The notes under the pieces: model-generated
Told to the model about the DNA's origin: nothing
The model's input: only the letters and a program-made list of their open reading frames with translations
Databases searched by the model: none
Made by a program: the position numbers and the translations under genes
Assembly (NCBI GenBank): GCA_947579665.1
Contig: OX388347.1
Location: 37,270,943-37,334,942, forward strand
Reading direction: 5' to 3'
DNA length: 64,000 nucleotides
Source of the DNA: Sympetrum striolatum
Lineage: Eukaryota; Arthropoda; Insecta; Odonata; Libellulidae
In this document: positions 49,201 to 61,956 of the stretch, in pieces
How the letters are laid out: each line of letters begins with the position of its first letter
How positions within the stretch are numbered: the stretch's first letter is position 1

Positions 49201-50700
49201 CTCTATTCACATACAATTACAAGTTCTCCTATTCCATACGTTCAGAGAGTTTGGCCTTGTTTACTTCTGAGTTTATTGAATTTTCTAGAGTATACCTACG
49301 TTATAAAAATCGAAAATCTCTGAAGAAAAAGAACATCAATGAAAAATATCTTGGCGTCAACGAAACGTAAGTATAAATGAGAATAAAATTATTCGCCGGA
49401 GTATTTCAATATCGATTGATCGTACGGTTCATTTCAAATTGATGTAATTAATGTGGAAAAAAAACATATCTGATTGTGTCATGATGCTGGGTGGCTAAAA
49501 CTTAAAATGATCACTAAAGGATCAGGGAAAAGAAAAGGTGCTTTTGAAAACAAGAATAATCAGATTTGAGCATTTTAATCAATAATGTAGTAGCAAAATA
49601 ATTGAAATCATTGATCAATAATAGAAAATTAGACAGCCGTAAAACTTATCCTAGTCTATTTTATCGACATACATAAATATTGTATGAAAAATACTACATT
49701 TATGGAAACTGGGAATAAAAATGATTTTGAAGTTGTATATTTGCTTCCCAACATGATACCAAAATAGTTTTCATGTGAGAGACTGTGAATTTATATTTTA
49801 ATTATGAAACTATTCCTTTATTTTGAATTTTTAATCCCCCTAAATAATGAACGTAGACTTCTCGAATGTTTCCAATATTCATGAAAACTGTTAGTCGACG
49901 AAAGAAGGAGGAGCATCATTCACCGTTCACTCGCATTAGTATTCCATCCGAAAATCCTTTATGTCGAATGTGAAATGACGGAAGATAATAAAGCTCTCTC
50001 ATTGATCTCCATGACACGTTCGAATATAATGACGCGTGCCTCCTGTCTTTTTCTTCAAAAGAACGGAACCGGAAATGGAATTCCCCTCCCCTTGGGCAAA
50101 CACGCACCGAGAGAGTGAGTGAATGGTATACCTCCGTCCAGTTTTTCTTGAAGAGACCGCTCTGGTACTTGCGTATGAGGGGCGGTGGTGGGGGAGAGAG
50201 GCTGTAGCTCAGCCACGGATCTTTATGGTCGCCGAAGAGACGGAAACGGTGGAATATCCGTGCTCGCTTTGTCGGAGAGTTGTCCGGTGAGCAAGGGAGG
50301 GCTGTAATTTGCGAACGCATGACAACTCAATATTTATGCGTGGAGAAAGCTCGAGGAATAAGGCTTTTGGCTCATGCTGTCGCAAATTTGGTTTCAAAGG
50401 CGAGCAAATTGTTTTTCTCTTCAGAGTTAACCGTGGAGCCGGATATGGCGGATAATTGGGGATTTTTTGTTTTTTTCGAGCAAGAACAAAGTACCCAAAT
50501 ATCAGAGATATAATTTGAAATTTTGATGGAATGCTTTGAATCAGGTTGCGAGGCTGGTCGGCATTTAGGAAGTAGGAATTATGTGACCAATAGCAAAAAT
50601 ATGAATTAACTTGCCTTGTGAGAGAAATAATTTCCAAGTGAATGGAGATACAATTGAATCAAAAGTAAATATAAATAAATGACAAATAGAAATGAAATTC
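49201..50700. other. no gene recognised; CpG-richer patch 49880-50500
   Basis: Overlapping minus frames 49916-50320 (134 aa) and 50209-50637 (142 aa) plus 50280-50513 (plus) have no motifs and mixed low-information composition. Confidence 0.4.
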
Positions 50701-50703
50701 TTG

Positions 50704-50785
50704 CGCTTTACCAGAGAATATTTTTATTTGACGACCATGGTTTCGACCCGTTGGGTTATCATGAGGTAAATTCAGTGGTAAAGCG
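50704..50785 (-). ncRNA. hammerhead ribozyme of a Penelope-like element, core mutated
   Basis: On the minus strand the order is a stem I arm, CTCATGA (50759-50765), stem II (ACCC-AAC-GGGT), GAAACCATGGTC with palindromic ACCATGGT as stem III and the UC cleavage site (50733-50735), then the pairing stem I arm. The stem I arms (50704-50719 and 50770-50785) match inversely at 14 of 16 positions. The core normally reads CUGANGA; here the invariant G at position 5 is C. One substitution would thus suffice to abolish cleavage while the fold is preserved. Confidence 0.65.
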
Positions 50786-50789
50786 TAAA

Positions 50790-52737
50790 ATTTCACTTCT
50801 GTTTGTCTACATGACGGCCAACTACCAAAAAGGTTGAGGCCAAGCTATTGGATTCTATAAATAAATGAGTAGAAAGGCAAAGTAGATAAAAAAGCATTAA
50901 GGAATCTTTCACTAAAAATTAAGGAATTCTGTCAAAATACCTATTTCTCTCTCAAGACGGAAAATATTTTCACATTATTGACAAAGTGTAAGCATTATAT
51001 TGGCAAAATAAATTTAATTCTATAATACACTTGCGCTAGATTAACATTGTGTAATGTAGTAATTTTAAATTACGTTTAAAGTAATATGCAGAAGCTTCTT
51101 AGGTTCTTGGCCAAAGCTCTGAATTTGAGAAACTTTAAGGAAACGGCTAAAATGTGAAGCAAATATATATATTCAGAGAGTCATAAACTTAACCCATTTC
51201 CAAGACGGATAGAATAATTATTTTCGAGCTAATTCCTAACTCGATTAGAAAATTTCCATTGATATTACTCATGCAATAACTATTCGCGTAAATTAGCCTT
51301 ACAAATTCTTTTAATCATCATAATTTTCCACATAGGTCTAGAAGAAAAGATGAAAGATAACATCAACTCAACCTTGATGATAAAATAAATTATCACGGGA
51401 TAAACTGGAGTGTTTCCAATCCAGTGCTAAAGGGAGCTTTCATTCTTAAGAGCGATACAGAATACATCAATTATCCTTTCTTTCCTGGCACGAAAACCTG
51501 TTACACCACCTGTGGATTCTCTTCAAAACTGCATTTCCTTCCTCTGGTACACTCATATTCTAATTCTTCGGTGAATTTCTTTGGAAATAAATTCGAGGAA
51601 TTTGAAAATATTCTACAACACGATCCTGTCTTGTGCCCCAAATTTTTTAATAATTTTATCCCCCTTTTAGGCTCGATCAAAGGGTTGACAGGAGCAAACA
51701 ACGAATCCGGTTAGAATGTTATTTGGCGTTTCGCGAAGATATATGTCGATAAATCTGCAAGCGTCAGCTTGATTTATAACTTGAGATGAAATAGTAATTC
51801 TTTAAAGTGAAATGTTATAGTTTAGGTCAGACATGCATAAGAAATTTTGAGATACTATGATTTAGGAATTCGTTTTTGGCAGATTCCTTTCAGATTATTA
51901 CTAAGAATGGAAAATCCAATATAGTGGTAGAAATAAGCGACAAAAATGCATTGAAGAAAGCTCTCGAAAATTGATTTTCTAAGAGCTATGCGAGAAAGTA
52001 ATATATTAGAACAATAAGCTGCATTACGCCAAATGTCTGGTGGAGGGTGCATGTGAAGATGTTCTTTTGGAATTTTCTACTAAGAATGATTATTGAAAAT
52101 TTGGTGAAAATTTTGGAAGTACTATTCCATTGTTACTAATATATTTTAATCACGTCTTTTAAGATAATGAGACGGGTCTTTGAGGAAATATCACATTTTA
52201 AGAAGCTTCTAATTACTTTAATGCTCTAGAATAAGTTTTTATTGGGTTAGCCTAAGAGGGCTTTAGAATACCAGAAGGGGAAGAGAAAACCTCACTTGCA
52301 TATGCATGAACACGGATGTGAATTTTGAACGCCATCATTATATGTACGAGTACGATAGCTATAGATTTCATTTTCAGGTTGTTTTAGATAACTTAACTTT
52401 AATATATAAAGCAACTAAGAGACGTATAAAAGTATAGCATTTCTCCTTTTTTACTCGAAAACTGCCGCTTTTCCAAACGGATCACATCTAAAAAGAGGGG
52501 AATTTCAAAGCCTGAACACGAGAAAGCAAATCCTCATTAAATTTCAATTATGTTCCATTTGATTGAAGGAGATAAAAATTCCTGAATCATTTATATCTAG
52601 GGTATCGAGAAGCTTGACCATTGCTCAATGGATAGTGGGCAATACCATATATTATGCCGCAAGAGTATTTCAAAAGGTAGTTTTCACAGATTACATTATA
52701 CGAGCATGTATAGTTTCTGGATTATTTCATTGTTGCA
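50790..52737. other. no gene recognised
   Basis: AT-rich. The plus frame 51424-51714 (96 aa) and its minus shadow 51501-51701 carry no recognisable motif. Confidence 0.45.
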
Positions 52738-52985
52738 TTGTCTGTCGGCCTGACCAGTAAATATAGATGGCAAAATTTAGAATGTATTTACAAATTTAAT
52801 AAGCTATAATAAATGCTAAAAATTAGGGGATCCGAATAAAACAAAAAATAGTATATACAATAGTATAAATAATAAATAAACAAAAAATATTTTACCTTTT
52901 GTAAAATATTCTGGTATTGTCTGTCAGCCACGCTTCTGAATGAGCATGGTAAAATTTAGGATATATTTTTTATATTAATGAACAG
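52738..52985. repeat. diverged tandem duplication, ~180-bp offset
   Basis: TGTCTGTC.GCC ... ATGG.AAAATTTAG.AT.TATTT recurs at about 52738 and 52918. A 10-bp hairpin (AATATTTTAC 52886-52895 / GTAAAATATT 52901-52910) sits between the copies. Confidence 0.6.
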
Positions 52986-52989
52986 GGGT

Positions 52990-55900
52990 AAAAGCCAACG
53001 AATTAAGATTTGGAACCAAACAAACAAAGGATGTATTTAAATCTATTTAAACCCAAACAATAAAGATTAATATATATTAATTATTGCAATAAAGCGAGCG
53101 ATAATAACCAATCAATATTTTGGAACACTGATTCAGAGTTCAATCAATTGCACTATATTGAGGATCATTCAAGCGCCTGGGTACGTGAGAAAATGTATGT
53201 TCGTATCTGAGAAAGAATATCAGAGCTTAAATTAGCGCATAAATCGACGATCTGGGCGGTATTCGTTCCAATTAAGTACAATATAACCAGATACAAAGAT
53301 TTCCTCGTTAAAAATCACGTTTCGAGGCTCGTGATGTAGGATTACAAAGGCCGGGAGAGCACTAAATTAAACCGTGTATTATCGATCCAGACCTAAACGT
53401 TTCAACACAAATTCGAGTCGGGGTCATCGAAATCAAGAGTAGAGCCCTTTTGTGAGATGCCGAAGAGAATCTTTCATTTCGTCCGGGCGGGTATCGCCCC
53501 GGTGTGTGGGAGTACGGTGGGAGGGAGAAGATTCATAATAATTAGAGAGGTGGAAATTATTTCTGCGGTGGGAGAGGAATGCGGGTCCGAAGAAAAATCT
53601 AAATATTTGTTGTATCGCGCGCCGCGTGATATTCATTCTTCTTCTTCCCCTTCTCACGAACATTACTCTTCCGGGAGGTGATGATGATGATGCGCGCTGA
53701 AGATCCTGTTTTGTTTTCGTTCCTCTCGTTGGGGATATTTATCAATTCATCTCCTCGGTCGGGATAAAAGGATGTTTGCCCACACTCTTAACCATTTTTC
53801 CCTCACATACACCCATACCTTTCCTCTCCCTTCCAAAGGAGACCGTGAATCTTTTTGAGAACTTCCTCTGGCTCTCCCTCCTCTCTCTCCGCCCCTCATT
53901 GTGGGCCCTTTTCGCTCCTTTTTTACGCCCTCACCCCACGCGTCGTCTTGGGAGACCGAGTTTTAAAACGAGGAAGAGGAAAAAAGGAAGATTTCGAAAT
54001 CGGTGCGAGGAAAATATATTGAAACCATTAAGTTTGAGGAATCAAATGAAAACGAGAAGAGGATGGAGATAAAATGAAATATATGATGAAGGATTTTGGT
54101 GCTGTTTGTGGGTCTGATCTAAGGATAGGGACCATGAGAGAGAGAGAGAGGGAGGTGATATACAAGTTAGGAATTTCTTTTTAGCGATTTCGTGAATACA
54201 AAGAATCACGTTACGTTAGAATGTTAGAAAAAGGGAAAATAAAACACGAAAATGGTGAATATTTCAGTATTTATAGAAGCAGTATTATATTACCATAATA
54301 ATTTAATATGATAAATATTTTGGATATGAAAATTTTTGACCATCATAAAAACTCAAACCTTTAGGTAGAGACTAAAATATGAAAAATAGTACTTAACCCT
54401 AAGGAAAGAAACTCCAGAAAGAAATGAAACGATAGCCTACTCCACGTTAAATTGATCAAGCATTTAAGACCAAACAAATTTGGTGTTGTACTTCAATGTT
54501 TAAAAGATAAATAGTTTATTTCATCAAGGTGCTCATTATCTTGAAGAAAAGAGTGAACCGGGTAATTATGAATTGAAATTTTTATAAACGATCTCTGAAC
54601 AATGAATTATAAAAATATGCATACGTTTCAAAGCAAATATATTTGTCATGCATCATGTGTTTAACTTAAACGTGTATCCTCATCAAAATAGAAAATGAGG
54701 AGACTTAATTTCTTGAATAAAGCCAATAAAGAATTCAACGAAGTATTAAGTTATTTTAAACTGTCTCTATATATTTTAAGAATGCATGTAGTTGGGCTTC
54801 ACTATATACATTCATTTCAGTCTAAATATTTTGAATAATTGTTACTCCTGATTGCTTAGAGGTTTTGATGATGTTGTTTAATAATGATACCGAGGGATGC
54901 CCAAGATATTTGAGAATTTTTCGTTCAACTTGCATTATAATATGACATTCATATAAAAAACACAGAACTGGATACTGGTCAAAACGAGTGTTTTATGAAT
55001 TTTGTAGATATAAAAATTTTCATCGTAACTTTTATGGTGAAACTGAATCTCTTGACATGTCGTGCGATATTTTTTAAAAATTCAGATTTATTCGCTATTT
55101 CTTTATTTTAATTAACGTACGCAGCTGCCATTAAAATGCATGCTTCCGTAAATCATGAGCATTAACAACAGCACTTATGAATCATTGGTTATATCAAGGA
55201 GTATACTTAACATTATAAATATTGCTAATCCTGAACAAATTTCAACGCAAATGTTTACTAGAATTGTAACCTAGAATCAAAAACCTGGGAACAATAACGT
55301 TCATGAAGACTTTATGGGTTTAATTTGGGACAAATATTACGATGAATATTATTTTCATTTACAGTGACGAAAGAAATGGAATGACTTTCTCGAACCTTAA
55401 AACGTCCTTAAATGCTTAATTTTGTAAATCTTGATCAATAATAAATATGTACGTATTTATGAGAACAAGAATAAATATTATTATCATCATAAAAATACAT
55501 GCCTTGGACTAACACTTTTAGGTTAAATTTTATAACATATTATTCGAAATTAATTAAAAACAAAATCAGGAGGATGATACCATCTGTATAATTTCTAAAG
55601 TACTGTATTTTTTTGAGTGGTGTAAATACGGAAAAATACTTCTGGTAAGAATGGGATTCCAGAAGGAAGAGGAAATAACTAGGGCGTTGGGAAGAGTAGA
55701 TGAATGTCGGAAGGAGGGGAAGGGGAAATGGGGTTGAGAAGGGTGAGAAAATAACTTGTAAAACATGCTCCATTTGTTTGATATCTTTCTACCTAAAAGT
55801 TCTATCCTTCACTCTGTGGCGAGCACGCTTTTAACGGCCGAGAGATTAGGATTGGTTAGGCGGGCGTGCGCTTTGAGTGGTGGGGGATTACGACCGTACG

Positions 55901-56530
55901 TGCTGGCGATTGGAGCGGGAAGAGTCGTGGGTTTAGTGCGTGCCAAGGGTTACTATATCAGACTAGCGATGCGGAGGGCATTTGAGGGGGGGCAACTATT
56001 GAGAGGGTTCGCAAGGAGATCTTCGAGATGAAGCCTTTTAAAAGATTAATCACCCATTCTTCCCCTTGTCAAATTAGTTAAATTGTTTGGGGTGATGGTG
56101 AGGATGTTTCTTCTAAAACTCGTATTATTTGTATCACTTTTAGTTTTTTAGAAAGGACGAACTAAATAGCATTCAGAAGAGGAAAACATGTTGGAAGCAG
56201 TCTAGAAACCTGACTTGTTTACCTGGTTTTAAAACTCGCATTCTCTTTTCGAAGGCGTAACTGGAAAGTCTCATCTTCAGACCCACGCCCTTGGGAGAGC
56301 AATATTCGCATATAGGTAGATGCAATGAATAATCGTTGTAAATATAAAGTCCTGACGGGTCATCCATTAAAGGGATTTGGCTTAGCCAGGCGGCAGTCAC
56401 CGTAGATGACACGTAGTCGGCGCATGGACTCCCACACAACCGTACTTGGCTTTTATAGACCTGGATAACTGTAGGAAAGTTATTAATATTAATTACGGTA
56501 TAATGTATCATCGATTAAGCATATTAAAAA
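52990..56530. other. no gene recognised; CpG-rich patches 53430-54070 and 55790-56030
   Basis: Frames in the patches (53433-53681 both strands, 53776-54072 and 55765-56031 plus) are basic, low-information products. GAT repeats at ~53680-53692 and (GA)n at ~54136-54150 are the only clear simple repeats. Confidence 0.45.
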
Positions 56531-56602
56531 GGGGATGTAGCTCAGTGGTAGAGCGTTCGCTTTGCATGTGAAAGGTCCCGGGTTCGATCCCCGGCATCTC
56601 CA
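56531..56602 (+). tRNA. tRNA-Ala (anticodon UGC)
   Basis: All four arms pair: acceptor GGGGATG/CATCTCC (one G-T), D stem GCTC/GAGC, anticodon stem TTCGC/GTGAA with loop TTTGCAT giving anticodon TGC, and T stem CCGGG/CCCGG with loop TTCGATC. The discriminator is A and the G3-T70 pair (the G-U identity element of alanine tRNAs) is present. The A box TAGCTCAGTGG and B box GGTTCGATCC are perfect. There is no intron, and CCA is not encoded beyond the final CA, as expected in a eukaryote. It stands alone. Confidence 0.97.
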
Positions 56603-56605
56603 GGC

Positions 56606-56612
56606 TTTTTTT
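56606..56612 (+). terminator. RNA polymerase III terminator of tRNA-Ala
   Basis: Seven T residues start 4 bases after the tRNA end. Confidence 0.93.
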
Positions 56613-57724
56613 ACGTCACATAAAGTAATAATTTGCTTCAATTCGTTAGAATTTTTATTCATTAAGTATTATATATTTTTTCCAGAGCTTGGACACACCA
56701 GAAGCCCAAATAATCGCAAAGAAGATTGTAGACATCATAAATCCTTGTATACTAACTACCCAATGTTTCTTGTAAACATTGAGTGGTTAGAGTTTGTGAG
56801 TCTAGTTTCATGAGTTTGGTTAGAAACATATTGTTTTTTTAAATCTTAGAAGTTTATGGATTCTATTGTTGGCATTGTTGTAAGTAGCTAAATTAAAGAG
56901 TTTAATTTCTCCACTAAATTAAATATCTAATTGCTGACTTATTCGATCTAAGTTAAGTGAAAAGGAAAGTAATACACCTAAGATGTCTAATTTATGTCTA
57001 AATTATGAAATGATATGTGATTTTATGAATAGTTTTTCAAATTCTTCATTTATAAATTCAGGTCTTACGACTTGACGCAGTAAAAAAATACGTAGGAATA
57101 CAATTTCTATACATAATACAGATATCTATGAGTAATAAAAATAGTACTAACCAAAGTAATTATAGATTTGAGAAAAAGGTGGAAACGTGGGAAGAAATAC
57201 TCCATTTCAGGAATAAAAAAAAATCAGTGGAAGAAAAATCCGAATCCATACTGCCTCCACAGTTTAGGAATCAAAATAACATCAAGGGGCATTAAAATTT
57301 AACCCTGACTTTTATAATTCTTCTCTCATCTTCACCCATACTGTGTTGGATGCTTGTATCACTGGAAAAACATCAGTATGCTAGTAGTATTTTCCTTTCT
57401 TTTAATTATGACAGCGTATCGCTTCTAGATTGAAAGGCATACTTAGCGTTGGCCAGCTTCATCTTCTATCGCGATTTTTTCACTTGAACTCACTCTTTCT
57501 CTTAGTTTGACATACATTCCATTCATATAAAATTGTAATGCAACACTTCATAAATATTAAATTTTTAGGTTGTGGAAAGCGAAAAGAACAGTAAAATTGC
57601 TACATGAGCTGGATACGAAATATTACTAATTTTCATTTTTTAAATTAATATGTTCTATCCTCACTTTTTGGAATTCAGTATAAACAATCGTAATCAAATA
57701 CTTAGTAGCTTCCACAATTCAAAC
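56613..57724. other. no gene recognised
   Basis: AT-rich sequence between the tRNA and the hammerhead palindrome. Confidence 0.5.
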
Positions 57725-57782
57725 GACCGGTTTCGTCAACGAGTTGACATCTTCAGGTGTCAACTCGTTGACGAAACCGGTC
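57725..57782 (-). ncRNA. hammerhead ribozyme core in a perfect palindrome (Penelope-like element end)
   Basis: A perfect 25-bp inverted repeat (57725-57749 and 57758-57782) has an 8-base centre. Read on the minus strand the left half with the centre gives CTGAAGA (57750-57756; the core position 7 is free), stem II GTCAA-CTCG-TTGAC, then GAAACCGGTC with self-complementary ACCGGU stem III and the UC cleavage site. All invariant core bases appear present. The plus-strand half lacks the CUGANGA box, so only one strand has a full core. Pairing stem I arms were not found. Confidence 0.7.
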
Positions 57783-57839
57783 AGGGCAGAACGATAAAAT
57801 ATAAGAGTACCCTTGATTCTCTTCCTTGAAAGATCATTC

Positions 57840-57977
57840 ATGTACCAACTCAATGCCGCCATTCTTAACTGGTTCACTGTGGGGGACTTCTATGCAGAGG
57901 ACTTAAAGGAGCTGATACAACGTTACCGAAAGTGCTTAGATGTAAACTGTGATATTCGGAAAAGTGAAGTAGGTTAG
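57840..57977 (+). pseudogene. mariner transposase, C-terminal fragment
   Basis: A 45-codon frame (ATG 57840 to TAG 57975-57977) contains AAILNWFTVGDFYAEDLKEL then IQRYRKCLDVN. This matches the usual C-terminus of mariner/SETMAR-like transposases (FYAEGL..LV.RYDKCL...G.Y). The last residues diverge (CDIRKSEVG). No upstream DDD core is seen, and no terminal repeat was found nearby. Its left side abuts the hammerhead palindrome by ~57 bases, so two families of debris adjoin. Confidence 0.75.
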
Positions 57978-57979
57978 TA

Positions 57980-60900
57980 ATAAACTAAAAATGTCAAAAC
58001 ATTTCTAACGAAAATTTATTTTTTATAACCGAGCAGCCCTTGCTTGCTGAATATGCCTTGTAAATGGGACCAAAATTCCCGTAAACAGCAACTATTCAAT
58101 CCTTCATTTCAAGGAGCAGCAAAATTTGAATCGCATCCCAAAAGGTCTTGTCCACTCCACCGAAAAATCACTCCAATGGTTCTACACGCTCCACTCACTT
58201 CCTAGCGCGCGCTTTATTTCCGCGAAAATAAACGTAAAAAAGCGCCTCCTTTCGGTGAAATAATAAGGAAGTATGCGAAGTGTGGAGTTAACGATCACAT
58301 AAAGTTCCGCAGGTGCGAATTACAGCCTGGGAAATCCCTTGGCTCCCTCTCACACAATCCGCTTACTCTTCCGTTCCCTTCCATCGTCCTTAACTCTTAA
58401 ATACCGTTTTCTCCCGCGTATTTCACCCCGTGAAAGGAGAGGCCGGGAGTGAAGAACGACGACATATTTGCATCCTGTTCCCCCCTTTACCTCCTCCTCT
58501 TCATCAATCGGTCCCGTCATTAAGGATGGATAAGTAAAGGACGCGTGAAGTAGTTAAACACAAAGTGGCGAGTTCGAAAAATAAGACTTTCGCTGACAAT
58601 TTTCATGCGGAAAAGTATGCAGATCCGGGAGGTGGAAATCCATCGCGGCCGGTTTTCCTTTGATCAAAATACTATTATTCATCTGGGAAGGGGCACCAGA
58701 AAATCAATTTCATAATGAGAAAATCGACCATAACTTAACACTGACTTGAATAGTGGATCTTTTATATCACCTTAGGTTGTTTTACACATACTCCAATCCA
58801 GAAGCTTTCCTCTCTATCTCCATTCACCTACACATTACACAAATCACTGACGAAAGCTTATATAGAAAGAGAGATTTTTTAGTCTCAATCTCACCTTAAT
58901 AATAATTATTATTTTTATTGCTTTGTACAAGCTTTTTGATGTATAAAAACGCGTAATAGGGCATTATCGCAGAGGAGTTGCCTCCACATGGCTCGTATCA
59001 TTAAACGATAATTTGATTCTATATTTTTAACAACTTCTCATTATCATCCGTAAAAGAACACTGTAGTTCGAATTTTACACTAAATTAATTCGAAAATATA
59101 TGCCACGGAAAATTGATAATCGAAGAAGTAAATTCTTTCTGTAAAGATCCTGTTAGATACTTATGTATATATTATTATTATCATATATTATTATTATTAT
59201 ATTATGAGTATGTGTTGACTTGTAGTATTGCGGATTTTAATTATAATATTTCCCTTTCTGCAAGGGACCAACAAATAATCGTACAATATAAGTAAAGTTA
59301 TGTAATAGTAATTATTAAATAGTTATATGAAATAATATCAAAATTTTATAATTAATATTTTTCTTTCTATTAATTGAAACATTAATGAAATGCCGCACCC
59401 ATACTTTAAAGATATATTAAATGAGTTTCTCGTCTTAACCTTTATTTGAGTCACCGAAGTCACTTTTATTTTGACGTAGTTTCTGGAGATAACCATTCTC
59501 ATTAAATGTAATGTTTCAGACCTCATTATGGAAAACTTTCGCAATGAATCAATAAAATGTAACGGTATTTTAAAGACCGTGCGTAAAACAAATCGTTTTG
59601 AAAACGCCTTATTACTGCAAAGTTTATCGTCATCATTATATACTCATTCATTTTGCAGCGAAAGGATTGCGCTAAGTAAGAAAGAGGTAAGGCGCGGATT
59701 GCGAGACAGGTGAGAGTAAAAGGCTGGAAAATAATAAAGGAGCCCTTGTTGTGGAGGGATTAAAACCGAGAGAGCGTTCATGGAGGCGGTAAGTCCTTCC
59801 GAACTCATCCTTTCTCTTGTACAACACGGGTAGAAATGTTTGGACCAGTATCCGATTGCGTAAATCAGCCAATGTCGGGATGCTCTCGCACCAATTTTCC
59901 CTTCGGAGAATATATAAGGAGTCGATAGCGGAGTTTCACGCGCGTATATTATAAAGGCGATGATTGATAGGCACGAGTTTCGGCTCCTTTGAAAGATAGG
60001 TCGGACGTTCAAGGAGGTGCCACCTCTCCTACGCCAATTCATAGTACATCCCCGCAAACTATTTATCGGTAGAATGCGTCTAGGCTAATTCTGAAGTATC
60101 GTGACATTCAATTAGACATGTTTGCTTATAAAACAATAATTTCATCCATGCCATCGCATTTATTATCTCAATGGGAACAGACGATTGTGACATGCTTTTC
60201 CTTCGGAATTGTCTACATTCTGCGTCAATCAGTTTATCAATAAGTTTGCATTGTAATGACAAGTTTGGTAAAAACGGTTTGTTACAGCAATTAATTGCCT
60301 TCATAGCAAGAAGGACGGAGGGTCCAAACTTGATATTATTTTTCCATTCGTCATGAATTATTTTTCTTAGTTCTCTGAATAAAAAATATATATAGCTTAA
60401 TTCATACTTCAAAATTGCATATCTACGCTCAGTATAAACAGTGAAGGTTGTGAGCAATTTCAATTAGGATTAATAGCCAAGATTGCAACGTGAATGACGA
60501 GTTAGCCTTTGTTGATGAAAAACGTTTTGCCAACTATAAAGTCAACACAAAATTAATACAAAAAACTCTTTATACCATGCATCACTAATGGTTAACTTAG
60601 AAGCAATGTTCATTCATTCATTTTTTATCTAGAAATAGACTATCCTGCGCTAAATTTAGAAATGTATATTTCCGTTCCTAATAAAATGAGTTAAATCATT
60701 TAACAAAAGCATACTTTGCCTCCTTGAGAATAACTTTAATTTATACAATAATAACGGTTTAAGAAAGACAATGTAGACTAGATTAAATTAATTCATCCAA
60801 TTTAGTAGTGTTAGAAAAGCTAATAATTATGGCTGTATATTTTTATATATTCATTAGAAAAAAAAATACTCCAAAACAATGAAGTTATTTGGTGGAATCG

Positions 60901-61872
60901 TCAACTTATGGGCTCTTATCTATAGCATATTATTTATGTTACATGTCTGTTAACTAGACTTAATAACGGAAGCCATCTAAAATATAAAAATTATAAGGCG
61001 ATCAGTATAACTCTTCTTCAATTTCAATTCTATTTAATAATAACAAGACTATGTAGCTCAGTAAAATAAGCCAAATATTAGTCAAGATTATTTATACATC
61101 TATAGGTTTGCTATCATTACCTAACTCCTCATCTTTCCTAGTAAGCCTCATTACTTTCGAATTGCTCTTTATAACTATTGCTAGAAGAAGTATAGTGCCA
61201 ACTGGCCTTCGGCCAGAATACTTTACAGATAGAGCAATTATTATTACAAATATTCTTCATAAATTAGAACTAAGAAGCTTTCTTTATTGATACTTAACGA
61301 ACAAAAGATGGATTAAGGACGCATAAAATATAATTCATGAATAAATACGTCAGAATCTTATGAATTTCGGAACTTAGAATTCGAATATATCACCATGAAG
61401 CCTTATCACCAATTACCAAAAATGCCCCGCGGATGATTTAAGGAAATCCATACGAAGATGAAATAATTAAAAGCGAAAGAGAATGGACTCGGCAATTTTC
61501 ACACGTATCATCGTATTTAAAATACGCCAAAGAAGATGTAATAAGTAGAGTGAGCTTGGGGAGAACCAGTAATATATTACGGCCAGCGTGCCAGAAAGAA
61601 TTCACATTTATCACAGGCGTGAAGAATTAAACACCAGTGAAGATTGGGGGGTCACGATCTAGGAAGGAATGAAATTTAGTTGAGAAAAATAACGGAATAT
61701 GTAAGGAGGATTTTTAGGGATGCAGCCCCTATAAGAGGAAGAAATTAAACAGGCTTGGCTGTATTTACAATATAGTTGCAGATAATAAGGGATAGTAATG
61801 ATAGTAATAAAAATAATAATAATAAAAGGACTTCATTTGGGGCGAGATTGAGACTATAAAGACTTACAATCG

Positions 61873-61874
<2 letters not shown>
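57980..61874. other. no gene recognised; CpG-rich patches 58140-58680 and 59640-60080
   Basis: The minus frames 59644-60057 (137 aa) and 60080-60463 (127 aa) are the longest. The second has a fairly protein-like composition (SQSSVPIEIINAMAWMKLLF) but no identifiable domain. The rest is AT-rich. Confidence 0.4.
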
Positions 61875-61946
<72 letters not shown>

Positions 61947-61956
61947 GTATATATAC
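61875..61956. repeat. (AT)n microsatellite
   Basis: About 30 uninterrupted AT units (61875-61934), then interrupted by G. Confidence 0.97.

Noticed and set aside
50209..50637. 142-codon minus-strand frame
   Set aside because: Overlaps another open minus frame (49916-50320). No domain, and the composition drifts along the frame.
59644..60057. 137-codon minus-strand frame
   Set aside because: No motif, and it lies in a CpG-rich patch where several frames are open by chance.
61875..61956. A CRISPR or other spaced repeat
   Set aside because: It is a plain AT microsatellite. No spaced direct repeats of CRISPR type occur in the window, and the DNA is eukaryotic.
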